From the NCBI GenBank assembly GCA_027604505.1, contig JADIIX010000002.1, positions 1 to 64,000 of the forward strand: a stretch of 64,000 nt of DNA, read 5' to 3'. The DNA is from Gonapodya sp. JEL0774 (lineage: Eukaryota > Monoblepharomycota > Monoblepharidomycetes > Monoblepharidales > Gonapodyaceae). Under the pieces are notes generated by a model. That model worked only from the letters and a program-made list of their open reading frames with translations, was not told the origin of the DNA and ran no database searches. Below are positions 24,446 to 35,723 of this stretch, one piece after another; the stretch's first letter is position 1; the number at the start of each line of letters is the position of its first letter. The position numbers and the translations under genes were made by a program.

Positions 24446-26938
24446 TCAGGCTTTGGTGGGCTCCTCCGAGCTGCTGGCGCCCAGAGCTGCGGTTTCCTCA
24501 CTGGCGGGCTCCGGCTCGGGCTTTTTCTGATCATTTAAGGAGGGACGACTTGCATGAGAATCCGGTACCAAGAGTCAATGCGCTCTCTTGCACTCACCAC
24601 TCCACCAAACATCGCAGCCTCCATGTCTACCTCGGAATCCTTCTTCTCAAACTCTTCAGAGTCGGTAAAGGAGATTTCGTCAGACTCCTTGTAGTTGCCA
24701 GTGAGCTTCCTGAGCCACGCAGGGAGAAGGGGAACACCCTTGAACTTCTCCCACGGCGGAATCTCTCGAGCGGAGTCGTCGGGAACAATCTTGCCTCCCG
24801 ATGCGAATTTCAGGAATGCGGTGACACCGTTGATGGCGATGTACATGCCGATACCACCTGTTATTTGCGTGTACCACGGTGGTATTCAGGCAAAATTCAA
24901 GAAAACTGACTGTCCCCCAAAAAAGAAACTCACCAATGAGACCGTAGGCGACAGAGTAAGTGAGGGGCATGAGAGCGATGCAAACAAACGCGGGAATGCT
25001 ATTTTTTCATTTGAGATTGCTATTTAGTGCACTGTCGCTGATGAATGCAGGGAATTAAGACTCACGAGTCACCGTAGTAGTGCCAGTTGATCTTCGCAAT
25101 GTTGGACGACATCATCATGCTACCAACAATGAGGAGCGCGGGACCGGTGGCCCAGGGAGGGAACGAGGCGAAGATTGGCGCAAAGAACAAGCTGATGAAG
25201 AAGCAGACGGCCACAAAGAATGCCGTGAGACCCGTCTTTCCGCCTTCCGCGATACCGGCAGCAGACTCGATGAAAGCAGTGACGGGGGAGGTTCCCACAG
25301 TGGAGCCAAGCATGATGGAGACACCGTCCGCGATGAAGGCAACGTCACCGCCCTCGAATTCGCCTTTTGCGGGGGATGTGGAGGACCAGTCAACACGATG
25401 GACAGAACTTGGGACCACTTCCAGTACATACCTCGGTTGTTGGTCAATCCAGCAAACGATGCCATCGAATAGAGAGTACCGGTGGTGTCAAAAATGTCGA
25501 CGTAGAGGAAGGTAATGAGGGCAATCCAGACATCCTTGCTGCCGTAATCGAACTTGAGTACACCACCAGTCTTTGCCAACGAGGGAGCGTCAACAACTTT
25601 CTTGAAGACTGGAATGATGTCCGAGTATCAGCCAGTTGTTCGAAGACATACACGGAGCTCGGAGAAGGCACTTACACACGAAACGATCTGTACCGGCGGC
25701 GTCATTGGTGAAGTAGTTGATTTTGTTGGAGTCAGTTTTGATCCAAGAAATAATAGAGATGAAGAGGATACTGATCTGAAACGTGAAATTTCACGAGGAC
25801 TCTGTCGAAATGGACGCGAGTGCGGAACCACCGGCTCGAAAAGAACCCACCAAGATAGCACCACGAACGCGGAACATGAGAAGCAATCCCATGAGAATGA
25901 AACCAGCGATTCCAGCCTACGAGTAGGTCGGATGAGGTAATGAAACTCGGCGGACGCTCCAAAGAAACAACTGACCCAAAGCTTGGCGCTCGCCATCACC
26001 CCACCCAAGCAAGTTCCATCGTCAGCTTTGAGGGACGCATCGCACCCTCCGAGCGTGACAAGCGTCGCGCCATCGTTTGTGACGAGACCAATTCCCTCGG
26101 AGCTCTGAGCACCGATAAACGCGAGGAAAAAGCCGATACCGGCACCCATGGCGAGTTTGAGCGAGTGAGGGATCATACGGGCCAGCCATTGGCGCAGACC
26201 AAAGACGGCAAGGGCGGCGAAGATGATGCCCTCGAGGAAGATGGCACCCAGGGCGGTTTCGTACTTGACCGAGCCAGTACCGTGGAAGCCGACAACTGTT
26301 ATACGCGGACATATGAGCTTGGGGAGGAGAAACCAAATATGCAGATATCCTAGTTCACGAACCAGTGTAGGCGAAGTAGGCGTTGATGCCCAGACCGGGA
26401 GCAACACCCAATGGGAGGTTAGACAGAGTTCCTAAGGTTTTGTGGTAGCGGTTAACTCGGAGTAATGTACCCAACAACAATGAGAATACACACCAACAAG
26501 CAGTGTTCCAATCATAGAACCTATGGAAGTTGCCGTAATCAAACTTTTACGAGTTTCGAACAGACATTGATCCTAATAATATGTTGGCGCCGATTGCAAA
26601 GAGTTAGAACAACGCAATGTGACAACCTTATGAGACGACCCACGTAAACGGGATCGATTCCAATGACCGCGCAAATTCCTCCAACCTCGCCACACACACA
26701 AGGCCCACCAGAGTCCGTGAGGATAGAGGCGTTAACAGCAATAATGTACGCCATTGTGACAAATGTCGAGAGACCAGCACGGAGCTCTGTTGTGAATGTG
26801 GTTTTGCGTTGGTTCATTTTGAAGAACCTAGTCATCAACGTTCAGAATCGATGATTGTCACGGGACAGCTTATAGCAAGATGAACACTCACTTTCCGATC
26901 GCGCTGTCGTTGAACGACTTCTGCCATCCCGTAGCCAT
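24446..26938 (-). CDS. AzgA-type purine (adenine/guanine/hypoxanthine) permease
   Basis: A multi-exon membrane transporter of the NCS2 family, AzgA branch. Exon 1 (26938-26892) encodes [16 protein letters not shown] and splices to [19 protein letters not shown], then [19 protein letters not shown]. The family signature [16 protein letters not shown] is split by an intron before VVGFHGTG. Further recognisable parts are [55 protein letters not shown] and [19 protein letters not shown]. The tail is acidic, and a last small exon (24526-24446) ends SSEEPTKA. That exon is reached through a perfect GTGAGTGCAAG donor at 24597; without it the frame would end at 24535. Known of the family: proton-coupled plasma-membrane uptake of purines. 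No frameshift or stop was seen in the exons checked. Confidence 0.88.
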
Positions 26939-27584
26939 GACTGTCTAATTTTTGGTGCTGTGGTAACAAGAGCTACATAAGGTTTAAAGACAGCAGCCGG
27001 GGACATTGAAGGTGGAGGGCAAGGCCATTCGCGAAGGGTAAAACAAATGGATTGGACGCATCTTATAAGATTGGGAATGTCACGATTCATCGGCAACGGG
27101 AAACTACGAACCCAAGGTTAACGTTCGGTTTGAGCTGTCGGAATCACCGATGTAATAAGCGAGAGCTGAAGACTCCTTGCTCCCAGAAGATGGAAAGAAC
27201 CGATTTCTCTGCTTGGATTTCGCCGCGGCGTTGGAGTGGAATTCAGCGGACTCTGATGGCAAAAAGTGTCTGGTGGGTTTGTTTTATCAACTGTCAAGCG
27301 GGCCATGATTAGGAGTCACCGAAGTCCTCACATTTCAGTGTGGCACAGCACCGATAAGATCGTGGGAAGAGACGGTTCATGCACAAGCTTCCTACATATA
27401 ACAAGAGTTCGTGATGAACTTCTTTCCGATGCCTCATTCACATCCAATCCTTCATCTATCGCTTTTGACTTTTGTTATTGTGTATGTACAAGACAGCAAA
27501 CCCCCGCCATTCTTTCAAGCGGAGATGAAAATCAGGTACAACCCTCGATGCCTATGTATCCCCAAATAGTGGGAAGGGGGGGTA
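26939..27584. promoter_or_regulatory. Intergenic upstream of purine permease
   Basis: A 646-bp stretch upstream of the permease start (minus) and of a weak plus-strand gene. Short frames only; no clear element recognised. Confidence 0.35.
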
Positions 27585-28364
27585 ATGAAGTGGAAAGATA
27601 ATGGGGAAAGACAGGGAAAGACTCTTTCACTGTCTCCGCCGGACACCAGACACTATTTTTTTCGGCGGTTTCCCGGTCTTTTCGCTCGGCAGCCCACTTC
27701 GCTTTCGAAGTGCCGGATCATTACTTGTAAATGGACGCTCCCAGAAGAAAGTGAAACAAGCGCAGTTTTCCAAGTGCTCCCCACGGATATCTTTTCCGGC
27801 GGCCAAGGCTGGCTAAATGCTGTGAAAGGTCTTTGCTTGCCTAGGATGCGTGAAGTGAGTACCGAATACCAACGATTGTCTGTTGTGAAACTAGCATATC
27901 GTGTAACACTCACTTTGCTCACTTCATTATTCAAACACAACAATTCGGGAAAGCCCGCATGCTTAGAATCGCTGAAAATTCGTCCATATTGGATGGTACT
28001 TTGGGTAATATCATCGCCAGATATAAGGAAGTTGAGTGCTGTTCGTCGCATCGTTGAGTATCACGAGGTGAGTGAGCTCCAACGAAGATCATTTAGATTT
28101 CTAGTCGATCCTGAAGCAATGTTTGATATCCCAGCAAAGGAAAAGGATAGGGGGCGAAAGAAAAGGAGAGAAGTGAAAGTGAAGGGGAGGGAAAAATGCT
28201 AGTGCACTGTCAAACAACAACTTTCGCAGGGTATCTACCAAGCTTCCAGCGCTTTGTTGTGCCACTACACACTTCTTGGTGATTTTGATCTGGACACGAT
28301 CGAGAGGAGCCCCGTGAGAAAGTGTTCAGATGCGATACACCGGCGCACTCTACTGTATTTGTAG
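27585..28364 (+). CDS. Hypothetical two-exon gene
   Basis: An open frame 27585-28067 ends at a good donor (GTGAGTGAG) and joins in phase to 28230-28364 after a TTTCGCAG acceptor, giving 205 residues. Segments such as FSGGQGWLNAVKGLCLPRM and GIYQASSALLCHYTLLGDFD look coding, but no domain is recognised. A further donor at 27854 could remove part of exon 1. There is no signal peptide or membrane helix. It may be a young or degraded gene. Confidence 0.35.
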
Positions 28365-28803
28365 TTCGATTTGACGGTGCTCTGAGAAGAAGTTTGCGTC
28401 TCGTTTATCAGCTATCATGTAGTTTCGGTATCAGCAAATGAATCCGAACCAACCAAATCAAGGCGAGAGCTGGTGGTGGACCTGAACTGAGAGATGAGGG
28501 GGGTTGTGTAGTGCGGGTCGCACTACACTGTATGCATCTATCGATCTACATACTACATCTCGTCTATCTCGCTCCATTTCTATCTGGTGCCAATCCACCA
28601 CAAGCTGTTTGAGAGTCTGCACTGCTTCGAGACCAGACCCGTCGCTCAAGACCAGTAACGGAGAGGGGGGAGGAGTTCTGTCGTGGGATTGACGAGTTCG
28701 ATTTCCAGCTCTTCTTTAATATTGAGGTTTATGCGGCTTATCGACTAAGACCCATTGTATTCATACTATTACGGATCAAATAAAAAACTTTCATTTTCCC
28801 AAT
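28365..28803. other. Intergenic upstream of the 5S rRNA gene
   Basis: No coding frame with motifs. The last 60 bases are AT-rich, including an A-run and T-run just before the 5S gene. Confidence 0.4.
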
Positions 28804-28920
28804 AACTACGGCCATATGCACGGAAAAGTGCCGCTTCCCGTCCAATCAGCGTAGCGAAGCCCGTGACGGCCCAGTCAGTACTGGCGTGAGAGATCAGCTG
28901 GGAATACTGGGTGTTGTAAT
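28804..28920 (+). rRNA. 5S rRNA: 5S ribosomal RNA
   Basis: About 117 nt with the eukaryotic 5S order: TACGGCCATA start, TTCCCGTCC loop, the internal A-box region (AGCGAAGCCC), CAGTCAGTACTG, and a GGGAATACTGGGTGTTG 3' arm that pairs with the 5' end. A T-rich run (TTTTGTTTT) directly after it serves as RNA polymerase III terminator. The gene stands alone between protein genes, the dispersed arrangement common in many fungi. Ends are accurate to a few bases. Confidence 0.88.
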
Positions 28921-28932
28921 TTTGTTTTACTG
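28921..28932 (+). terminator. Pol III T-run terminator of 5S gene
   Basis: TTTGTTTT immediately follows the mature 3' end. Confidence 0.6.
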
Positions 28933-29177
28933 TCCCTCGCAAAGAGGGGGGAAGAAGATATTGAACGAGCCTTTGCGTTCCATTTAAAAAGTATAAAAAA
29001 TTTCGTGCTGGTTTCTAATTGGCTCAGAACTGTCGTGACGGATCAGTGAAGGTGTGCTGGTAGGAGATAGCTACATCACCCGGACGAAAGTTGGAATCGT
29101 TATATATCTTATGCAAGATCATCTGCTATTGCGAGGAAACAATAATTTGTATTGTCTCTTAGCTATTATCCTTGGGT

Positions 29178-30758
29178 TCAAGAAAACATTGATGAGAACT
29201 TTTCCGTCTCCTGTTGCGTTATTGACGTCAATGTTTTGTCGACACCTGCGATAATCCCATCGAGCGATGATTTCTCGGCCCAAGGTGTAGCATCCCTCAA
29301 ACTCAACAACATGGCTCTACTCTTCATCAATGCCAACTCCTGCGGAGTTTTGAATGCCGAGTAGTCCTCCAAATCATTCCATGCGTCAATAACGGACTGT
29401 GATGGAGGTAACACAAGTGGTTTTCGTACATCAAAAATGTGTGGTAGATGTGGCCGCTGTGAGGCAAAGTAACCTTGAATCTGGAGATCGAAGGCTTTGG
29501 CGTGGTGTGGTGTTTGCTTACTTCACCAAGGGTCTGTCGTGGATCCAGACCTGATCTTTCAAAGAAATCATAAACACACGCATCTGCAGTCATCTTCAGA
29601 GTGGAGAGAGCTTGTGCGCGAGACAGAGCAGTCATTTGAAGAGTTCGCTCCTCCCCAAGCCAAAAGAATTCCCACGTCTCCACACAATCAGTAAGGACAA
29701 CAAGCCCATGGAATTGTTGCGGAGAATCATGGAAGAGTAGCAGTTCCGCGATAGCCTGGTGGGTCTCTTTTGCAGACAATGTCTTCGGTTTTTTGATTGC
29801 GACGAACGCAAACCGCTTTCGCGAAACACGAAACTCAATATCTGGGGACCCAGTAAGTAGTATCTGGAAACAACTCAAATATCATCGTTCTCATGACACA
29901 GCCGGGAGAAATCACCCACATTTGCTTCGCTTAGTAAAATAGACAGAGGTTTTGTGTGCACATCTTCCACCACGCACCTATTGTGAAGTCTCAAATGACG
30001 CTTGAAATATTCCACGATATCTCCTATCCTATCATTTTCTCTGTCAGAATCTCTCCATCCAAATTCTGGAACAATCTCCATTTCAGGTAATGTCTCAAAG
30101 ATATCGTTCACAACCTAATGACAATAAGGCAACAGAGACATCTAAGTTTCAGAAACAATACTAGCATGTCATCTCACCTCTATACTGCTTAGTTGCATGT
30201 CAATTGCAATCTTTTGAAAAGTTGAGTTCGAAATTTCAGAGGCCTTTTGCTCCTTCAAATCCTTCGTCTTCAGGCGCTTGCGGGCGTGTTCAACGATTTC
30301 CGTTGCTGTGTTTTCCATTACTTCCTTTACAGCGCCCATCAATGATTTGATCGTCTCGGTTCCTATCACGGGCGAATCTCGAGCTACGAAGGTTGATTTC
30401 GGATTATCAAAGACTCCCATCAAGCAGGTGACTCAATCAAACCTTGCGGTCGACGAACAACGACGTGGATGTGCTCTTCCGTGAGGACGTTGGAGAAATA
30501 AAAGCCGACTCTTTTGAAGGGCTCCATTAGGTCCTCTTTCTTCAAGGTCTTTTCCTTGATGGAAGCCCTTCCAGTGTATGGCACGTTCACTTTCCAGAGA
30601 TTCAGGGTGGAAGCGTCTACACTTGAAAGCAAAACGGAGAGTTCTGCCTTGATGGCTTTCCTGAGAGAGTCCACCGACGCAGACGGTGCGACAGAAACTT
30701 CAAAGGCCACGTCATCGTCAAGCAGGAGACATCCGAGGGTGATCATACCGGCTGACAT
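29178..30758 (-). CDS. Crinkler (CRN)-type protein with nuclease-like C-terminal domain
   Basis: Five in-phase exons (30758-30443, 30383-30178, 30114-29920, 29863-29522, 29480-29178) give 453 residues. The N-terminal domain (1-105) reads ITLGCLLLDDDVAFEVSVAP, SVDSLRKAIKAE and LNLWKVNVP, matching the ubiquitin-like CRN header, and closes with HVVVRRPQ. A linker of charged helices follows. The C-terminal domain (about 235-453) has a restriction-nuclease layout: SEAN, then GSPDIEF, RFAFVAIKKPK and a helix ETHQAIAELLLF. In active PD-(D/E)xK enzymes the position before IK carries Glu or Asp; here it is Ala, so activity may be lost or shifted. CRN proteins occur in oomycetes, chytrids and other fungi, as nuclear-acting effectors or in conflict between cells. 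No signal peptide is present, as usual. The last intron is only 41 nt. Confidence 0.75.
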
Positions 30759-31217
30759 GCTGGAATTTCAAAAGTGCCCAAGAATTTACCCGACAACTCC
30801 AAGCTCGCGCGTCGAAATATTCTGCCGGACATCCATTTTCATTAACCACTTAAACAAACGTATTAGTTTGATAAGCTATTAGTTCATCCTATTATTTTCG
30901 ATCTTTTCTTCGACTCAATCATGTAACATATTTCGGTGTGCGCCGGCTACATTTCGACCACCACGCCCCGACTGAGGCCACAAGGGATGATGGGCAAACA
31001 TGGAAATACACGGAAACTATTGTCATGAGATTGAGCACTCCCAGGGTCTTCTTTTCTAAACACGTTATTTTTGCGATGGACCACGTGCTTGACCTGGTAC
31101 GTCCGTTCAATGCATCACAATATATTTGGAGTGGCGTCTTCGTGCCGCGTTAGAGTGAACGCTATCGGGCTGTATAATATTGCATTTGCATCATCTATCA
31201 AATTTCGGGGATGAATA
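30759..31217. other. Intergenic upstream of the CRN-type gene
   Basis: AT-rich, with only short motif-free frames (for example 30938-31153 plus). It presumably includes the CRN promoter. Confidence 0.35.
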
Positions 31218-31262
31218 CAACTATTCATATGCACGGAAATGTGCCGTCTCCCGTCCGAACAG
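31218..31262 (+). pseudogene. Truncated 5S rRNA copy
   Basis: About 45 nt (ACAACTATTCATATGCACGG onward, through GTGCCG and CCCGTCCGAACAG) match the 5' part of the 5S gene at 28804 with a few changes, then similarity stops abruptly. The internal promoter and 3' arm are missing, so it is a fragment. Confidence 0.7.
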
Positions 31263-31955
31263 GATACTGAAATGCACAATTGTCATGTGTTATGGGGGAT
31301 TGTCATGAACTTTCAGGCCCTTTTCTTCGTGGACCAAAGCCCCGATCATAGTCAACCAAAGCATCCAAAGCATCCAAATTTGTCGGACACTGCTCATCTC
31401 AAATACGGATAAATATACAAAAGCCTATCATTCATCTCACATCCCAAAACAATTTTGCCGAATTTATGGTGTACTGCCGGATCGCACACAAATCACTCAT
31501 CGTCACTGGATGAATTTACTCAAAAATCTCTCATCACATATTGTCAGCGTTTACCACGTTATGGTATTCTCACAGATGCCACGTGACCAAAGACCAATGT
31601 GGCTAAACCATGTTGTACAAAAACAACATTGCTTGGAAAACACCGTGATTACAGGCATCTCATACTGCTTGCGCAAGTTACAGAACATATCCACTGTAAT
31701 CCTCACAGACTTTTCTGCCTCACACAGATATATAATGCAATTATATACCATTTACCCTTCACTGGAAGATCTCAGTGCTTTCTCGAACACATTCCATGTC
31801 ATCAATTCTGCAAAAATCTTCGACTACAACATTGACTTCGTTCCACCCTGGCACAGTGTCACAATCTTATACGTCCAACTTCAGCTCCAAGTACGGGTAC
31901 TATGAGATATTCAGAGTCAACGCTGCGAGTCGCCAAAGAGAGGACTTTAATGCCC
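31263..31955. other. Intergenic, AT-rich
   Basis: A 131-codon frame (31510-31905 plus) lies here but has no motif and is opposed by an antisense frame; it is not called. Nothing else was recognised. Confidence 0.4.
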
Positions 31956-32491
31956 TCAAATTTCGTTTGCTGGTTTTGGAAAGAACTCGGTGGTCGACAT
32001 CAGTGGCACTACCCCAATAAGAAACGTCATGACCGTCGCCACCACCTTCTGCCAGTTCAGGGGATCGTCGAGCAATCCACAAACCAGAAACACAACTCCT
32101 GCCACAAACTGCACCATCCGCCCCAACAACTCCCACTTCGAAGCATAATTCCACCCAATCCTCCACAGCTTGAACTCCCTAAAAACCCGCCGCGCCGGCG
32201 CACTGAGCTGGTTTGTCTGGTGCGCCGACAGCTGGATGGCCACGCCCTCGTCACGGTGGGCCTTGGCCAGGGCCTCGAGCTCTTCGGGCTTTGCGGGGTT
32301 GACTTTTTCGGGTGGTGGTGGGCCGGCGGTGGGGTTGGAGTGGATTCCTGGAAGGGGGGGGTTGTATGCCGCCATCTGTGGGTCATCAAGAGGTGAGTGT
32401 GCAAGTGGACAACGCAAAGTGGATGGAAATTTAAGTTAATTACCGGTGAGTGGGTGGGAGAGCCGGCATTGGTTGGTGCCGGGATCATCAT
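31956..32491 (-). CDS. Small membrane protein with two transmembrane helices
   Basis: Two exons (32491-32444 and 32375-31956) give 155 residues. The first 60 residues are Pro-rich (PPPPEKVNPAKPEELEALA). A basic-amphipathic region (RRVFREFKLWRIGWNYASKW) leads into two hydrophobic helices, VQFVAGVVFLVCGLL and VVATVMTFLIGVVPLM, separated by a short loop. It ends TTEFFPKPANEI. The exon join is phase 0 with a GTAATT donor. The family is not recognised; it is possibly an organelle or ER membrane protein. It is divergent from the next gene, which starts 281 bp away. Confidence 0.6.
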
Positions 32492-32772
32492 GGCAGCTAA
32501 GGGAGAGTGAATCACCACCTGTTTCAATTTCACTTTATGTAGTATTTGGGAAAGAATGCAGCGGTAGTGATTGCGCTGATGGATGGAGATGTTCGATTGG
32601 TTTCGATCTGCCAACAGTGGTCGCACATATTACGCTGATAATCACCATCTCGCTGCACTTGTTTCGGAGCCATACGCGCACGCAAGTTCCTCAGTTCATT
32701 CTGACAGAAGATTCAGACCATCCTTGCAGTTTAGGTAATGGCGTTTGGTTCTTTACCGGCGTGAGGCTCTGA

Positions 32773-33538
32773 ATGCCAGAAGTCATGGAGCCCTCGCCCA
32801 TATCGAGGGTCAAATACTTGGAACGTACCGCGCTCCAGGTCCATAGCAGTGTTCGAGACTCCCGGTGGCAGCGAGAGTATATTAATGTCTCGAATATGTA
32901 TTACTCTTGCGAATCAGTAAACACGTTTTATTATCCAAGGTAACATTCATGCCCCCAGGATCTCCACGATGTTCTCGACTCAATCACTTCTTTCATAGCC
33001 GGGTTGAAGAAGAATGGAAAGGCTTCAGTAACTTACACCTCGGAGGCAGCCTCCAAAAGGGCAGGATATGCGGAGCAGATCAAGGTGAGCTAGCAGCACA
33101 AGCGCGTGTCTGAGGCCTCACACCACGATATAAAATCCACTGCTTCTTCCGATCTTCCATAGGTAATACTGTTTGCGCATCTGGCTATAGAGGAGACGCA
33201 GCTGTTTTGCGAGCTGGAAGTCCGCCGACTTTTCACCGCGGAAGAAGCGCAGGATGTGAAGAAGGCAGGTGTTCATAATCGACCAATGTCCAATTTTAAA
33301 CTGTTCGCTAATTCTTAAAGCCCGATTTTAGGCTCTACACGTCCAACTTGCATCCGAAGATCCTTTTACATCACTTCCATTCTTCATTTACCATCTCAGT
33401 GCCGCCGACCGAGTCTGGGCGGTGATCAACGACTTGCCGTGGATCGTCGCTAAAGTGCCCTTGCCATACGTGTTTTCGAGGAGGTGGAGGGGAGCATGGA
33501 CGTTTGCAACGGAGTGGGGAACTTCAGGGAAGATTTGA
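32773..33538 (+). CDS. Unidentified four-exon soluble protein, 163 residues
   Basis: Four exons (32773-32838, 32959-33084, 33163-33255, 33332-33538) all join in phase 0. The start is fixed by an in-frame stop just upstream of ATG 32773. The product is helical, with segments DLHDVLDSITSFIAGLKK, HLAIEETQLFCELEVRRLF and PFFIYHLSAADRVWAVI. There is no signal peptide or membrane helix. No family is recognised. Confidence 0.55.
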
Positions 33539-34005
33539 TGGGGACGTGACGACGAGATGGGTTACTGCATTGCATTGCATGTGGGGACACCCAAAAAATC
33601 GTGTGCATGTTGTAGAACGATGGCAGCCAAAAATCATTTGCATGTTGTACAACGATTATAGAACAGTGAATAGAGACATTGTGCATTCTGAAACACTAGT
33701 TGTTGCTTATAGTCGAGACGATGAGGGAACTACATAATACAGACATGAAGAGGGTAAGGGCGAAGGGGGATGTTATGGCACACGCGGATGATGTGAACTG
33801 GAAAGATACTAGTCATTGCGAGTCCATCCTCACTAGCTCTATGACATCGGCGCGAGCGTAATCATGCATCAGTATGATGTGGATGGACGGAGCGCTAAAA
33901 GAGGAAATTATACAAGGATATCAATATATTATGCAGCAATATCTCTATTCAAGGTCATGAGGCAACTTTCCAATTCAGTCCAACGAGCAGTCCCATTCGA
34001 AAACC
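33539..34005. other. Intergenic
   Basis: AT-rich, with a short imperfect direct repeat around 33599-33655 (CATGTTGTA(G/C)AACGAT). No gene recognised. Confidence 0.4.
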
Positions 34006-35157
34006 ATGCGAGCACACGTGATCGCTCTACTAGCATGTCTGGTCGTGATGGCGGCTGTGGCAGCACCGGCCGGGTCTGCGACGACAACCTTGGCGAAAAC
34101 CACCAGCCGAACCATCTCTGGCGTCCGATCGACGACTCGTGCGACTTCTTCAACGCCATCACCGTCACCTGTCCCGTGAGTTGTTATCCGCGCAGATACC
34201 TGGATATCGAATGGCTTACTGTCGTCATTTGGACTCAGAGGCGCGGGCAAGAAGTGTGTTTCCCCACCTCGAACCCAGCTCACCATCATGAGCTTCAACA
34301 TATACGACGGAGGATCAAGCTTGAAGAAAACTGCCGAAGCCATACGGGCAGTTGGAGCTGACATCGTTGGTCTCCAAGAGGTCCACGCGGAAGGTGATCC
34401 GTGTACGGCCGACATTTGCGATCCGGCAAACGACACGAGCGTCGCCAAGCCCATAGCGGATCTTGTTGGGTTCAAATACGTTTACGAACAGAAGAAATAC
34501 AACGAGGCAATCTGGGCCAACGCGATTATCAGCAGGTTTCCCCTGTGCGATCCCACGCCGAACGACCTAGGTGTCAAGGTGCTGGTGGACGGGCGCAAGG
34601 TGTGGGCGTTTAACCTGCATCTGGACGATGCGCCATACCAGCCATACCAGGCACTCGGTATTGAGTATGGAGACTGGCCATACACCAACAAAACAGACGA
34701 GTTGATATGTTGGGCGACCACGACCAGAGGAGGGGCGATCAAGTTGCTCGAAAACGACTTGCGGAGCGTCGCAGCGGATGCTGATGCTGTGCTACTGTTT
34801 GGCGACTTTAACGAGCCAAGTCACTTGGATTGGACGGAGCCTGCGGTCAAAGCTGGGCTCCAGCCACTCGTGGTACAGTACCCAACTTCAAGGGCCATGA
34901 ATTCACTAGGTTTCGTTGACACATTCCGAGCAAAGTTTCCTGACGTCGTGGCTAAACCTGGGATCACATATACCCCGGACACGGAGCCAACAGATCCGAC
35001 AGACCATCACGATCGCATTGACTTCGCCTACGTCAAATCAAAAACACTCATCGTGCATGATGCTGGAGTGGTGGGCGAAAAGAAGCCAGACGCAGATGTT
35101 GTTGTGACGCCGTGGCCCTCGGATCATCGGTCGGTGTTTGCGCGCATCAGCTTTTGA
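34006..35157 (+). CDS. Secreted endonuclease/exonuclease/phosphatase-family enzyme
   Basis: Two exons (34006-34175, 34239-35157) give 362 residues. Exon 1 encodes a signal peptide (MRAHVIALLACLVVMAAVAAP) and a Ser/Thr/Pro-rich linker. Exon 2 carries the DNase I-like fold: MSFNIYDGG (metal/Asn), ADIVGLQEVH (catalytic Glu), AFNLHLDD, LLFGDFNEPSHLDW (GDxNE), HDRIDFAYV and PWPSDHRSVFARI (SDH catalytic His). All key residues are present, so it should be active. Substrate cannot be read from sequence: extracellular nuclease, phosphodiesterase and lipid phosphatase or sphingomyelinase are all possible. A role in external nutrient scavenging is inferred from secretion. Confidence 0.85.
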
Positions 35158-35723
35158 TGAATCAATCGCGTTGGTCGGCCCCAGGTTTGGGGAACTCTGT
35201 CAATCTTCGAGAGGTTGGAGGAGCGGAACTTACATTATGACGACAATCACACTTCAAAGCTCCTATGAATGTCTTGTATCTTTACTAGAGGGCTTATTTT
35301 ACGCTCGTTGAGGCATGCGGTGTTCACTGAACAAAATCTCCGAGCGTGAGAGAAAGTCTTCCGGATATCCGCACATCGGCAATAAAGCTTTAAGCTCCAC
35401 TCAATCCTCTTATTGTGAACCCTCATACGTCACAGAGGGCGGTGTTCAGAGGGGAAGTGTAAACCCCTTATATAACACACAATACCAGCTTCTGTCCACC
35501 CACTCCGCGGCATACATTAATTAGTGAAGTGTCTGCTCATAGAGAATAAGGTGCAGTGCGGATAGAATCAGAAACATCAATTGAACTCTGAAATTTTATG
35601 TAAACGTGGGAAAGCTGTTTTGAAGGTAAACACGGACCACGGGCAGCCACTTTGGGCGCAGGCCGCCGTCCATCACCCCATTTTCTCCCTTTGTTTTCGG
35701 TGTCCCCCACACTCCGACATCCG
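35158..35723. promoter_or_regulatory. Intergenic upstream of the Frizzled-like receptor
   Basis: No coding frame with motifs. It presumably contains the receptor promoter. Confidence 0.35.

Noticed and set aside
29481..29521. Frame continuing past the donor at 29521 as the true end of the CRN-type protein
   Set aside because: The unspliced frame is Ser/His-rich and motif-free, whereas the 41-nt intron opens a further 100 coherent residues; the intron is preferred although short.
31510..31905. 131-codon plus-strand ORF
   Set aside because: AT-rich with no motif, opposed by an antisense frame, and near the 3' end of a supported minus-strand gene.
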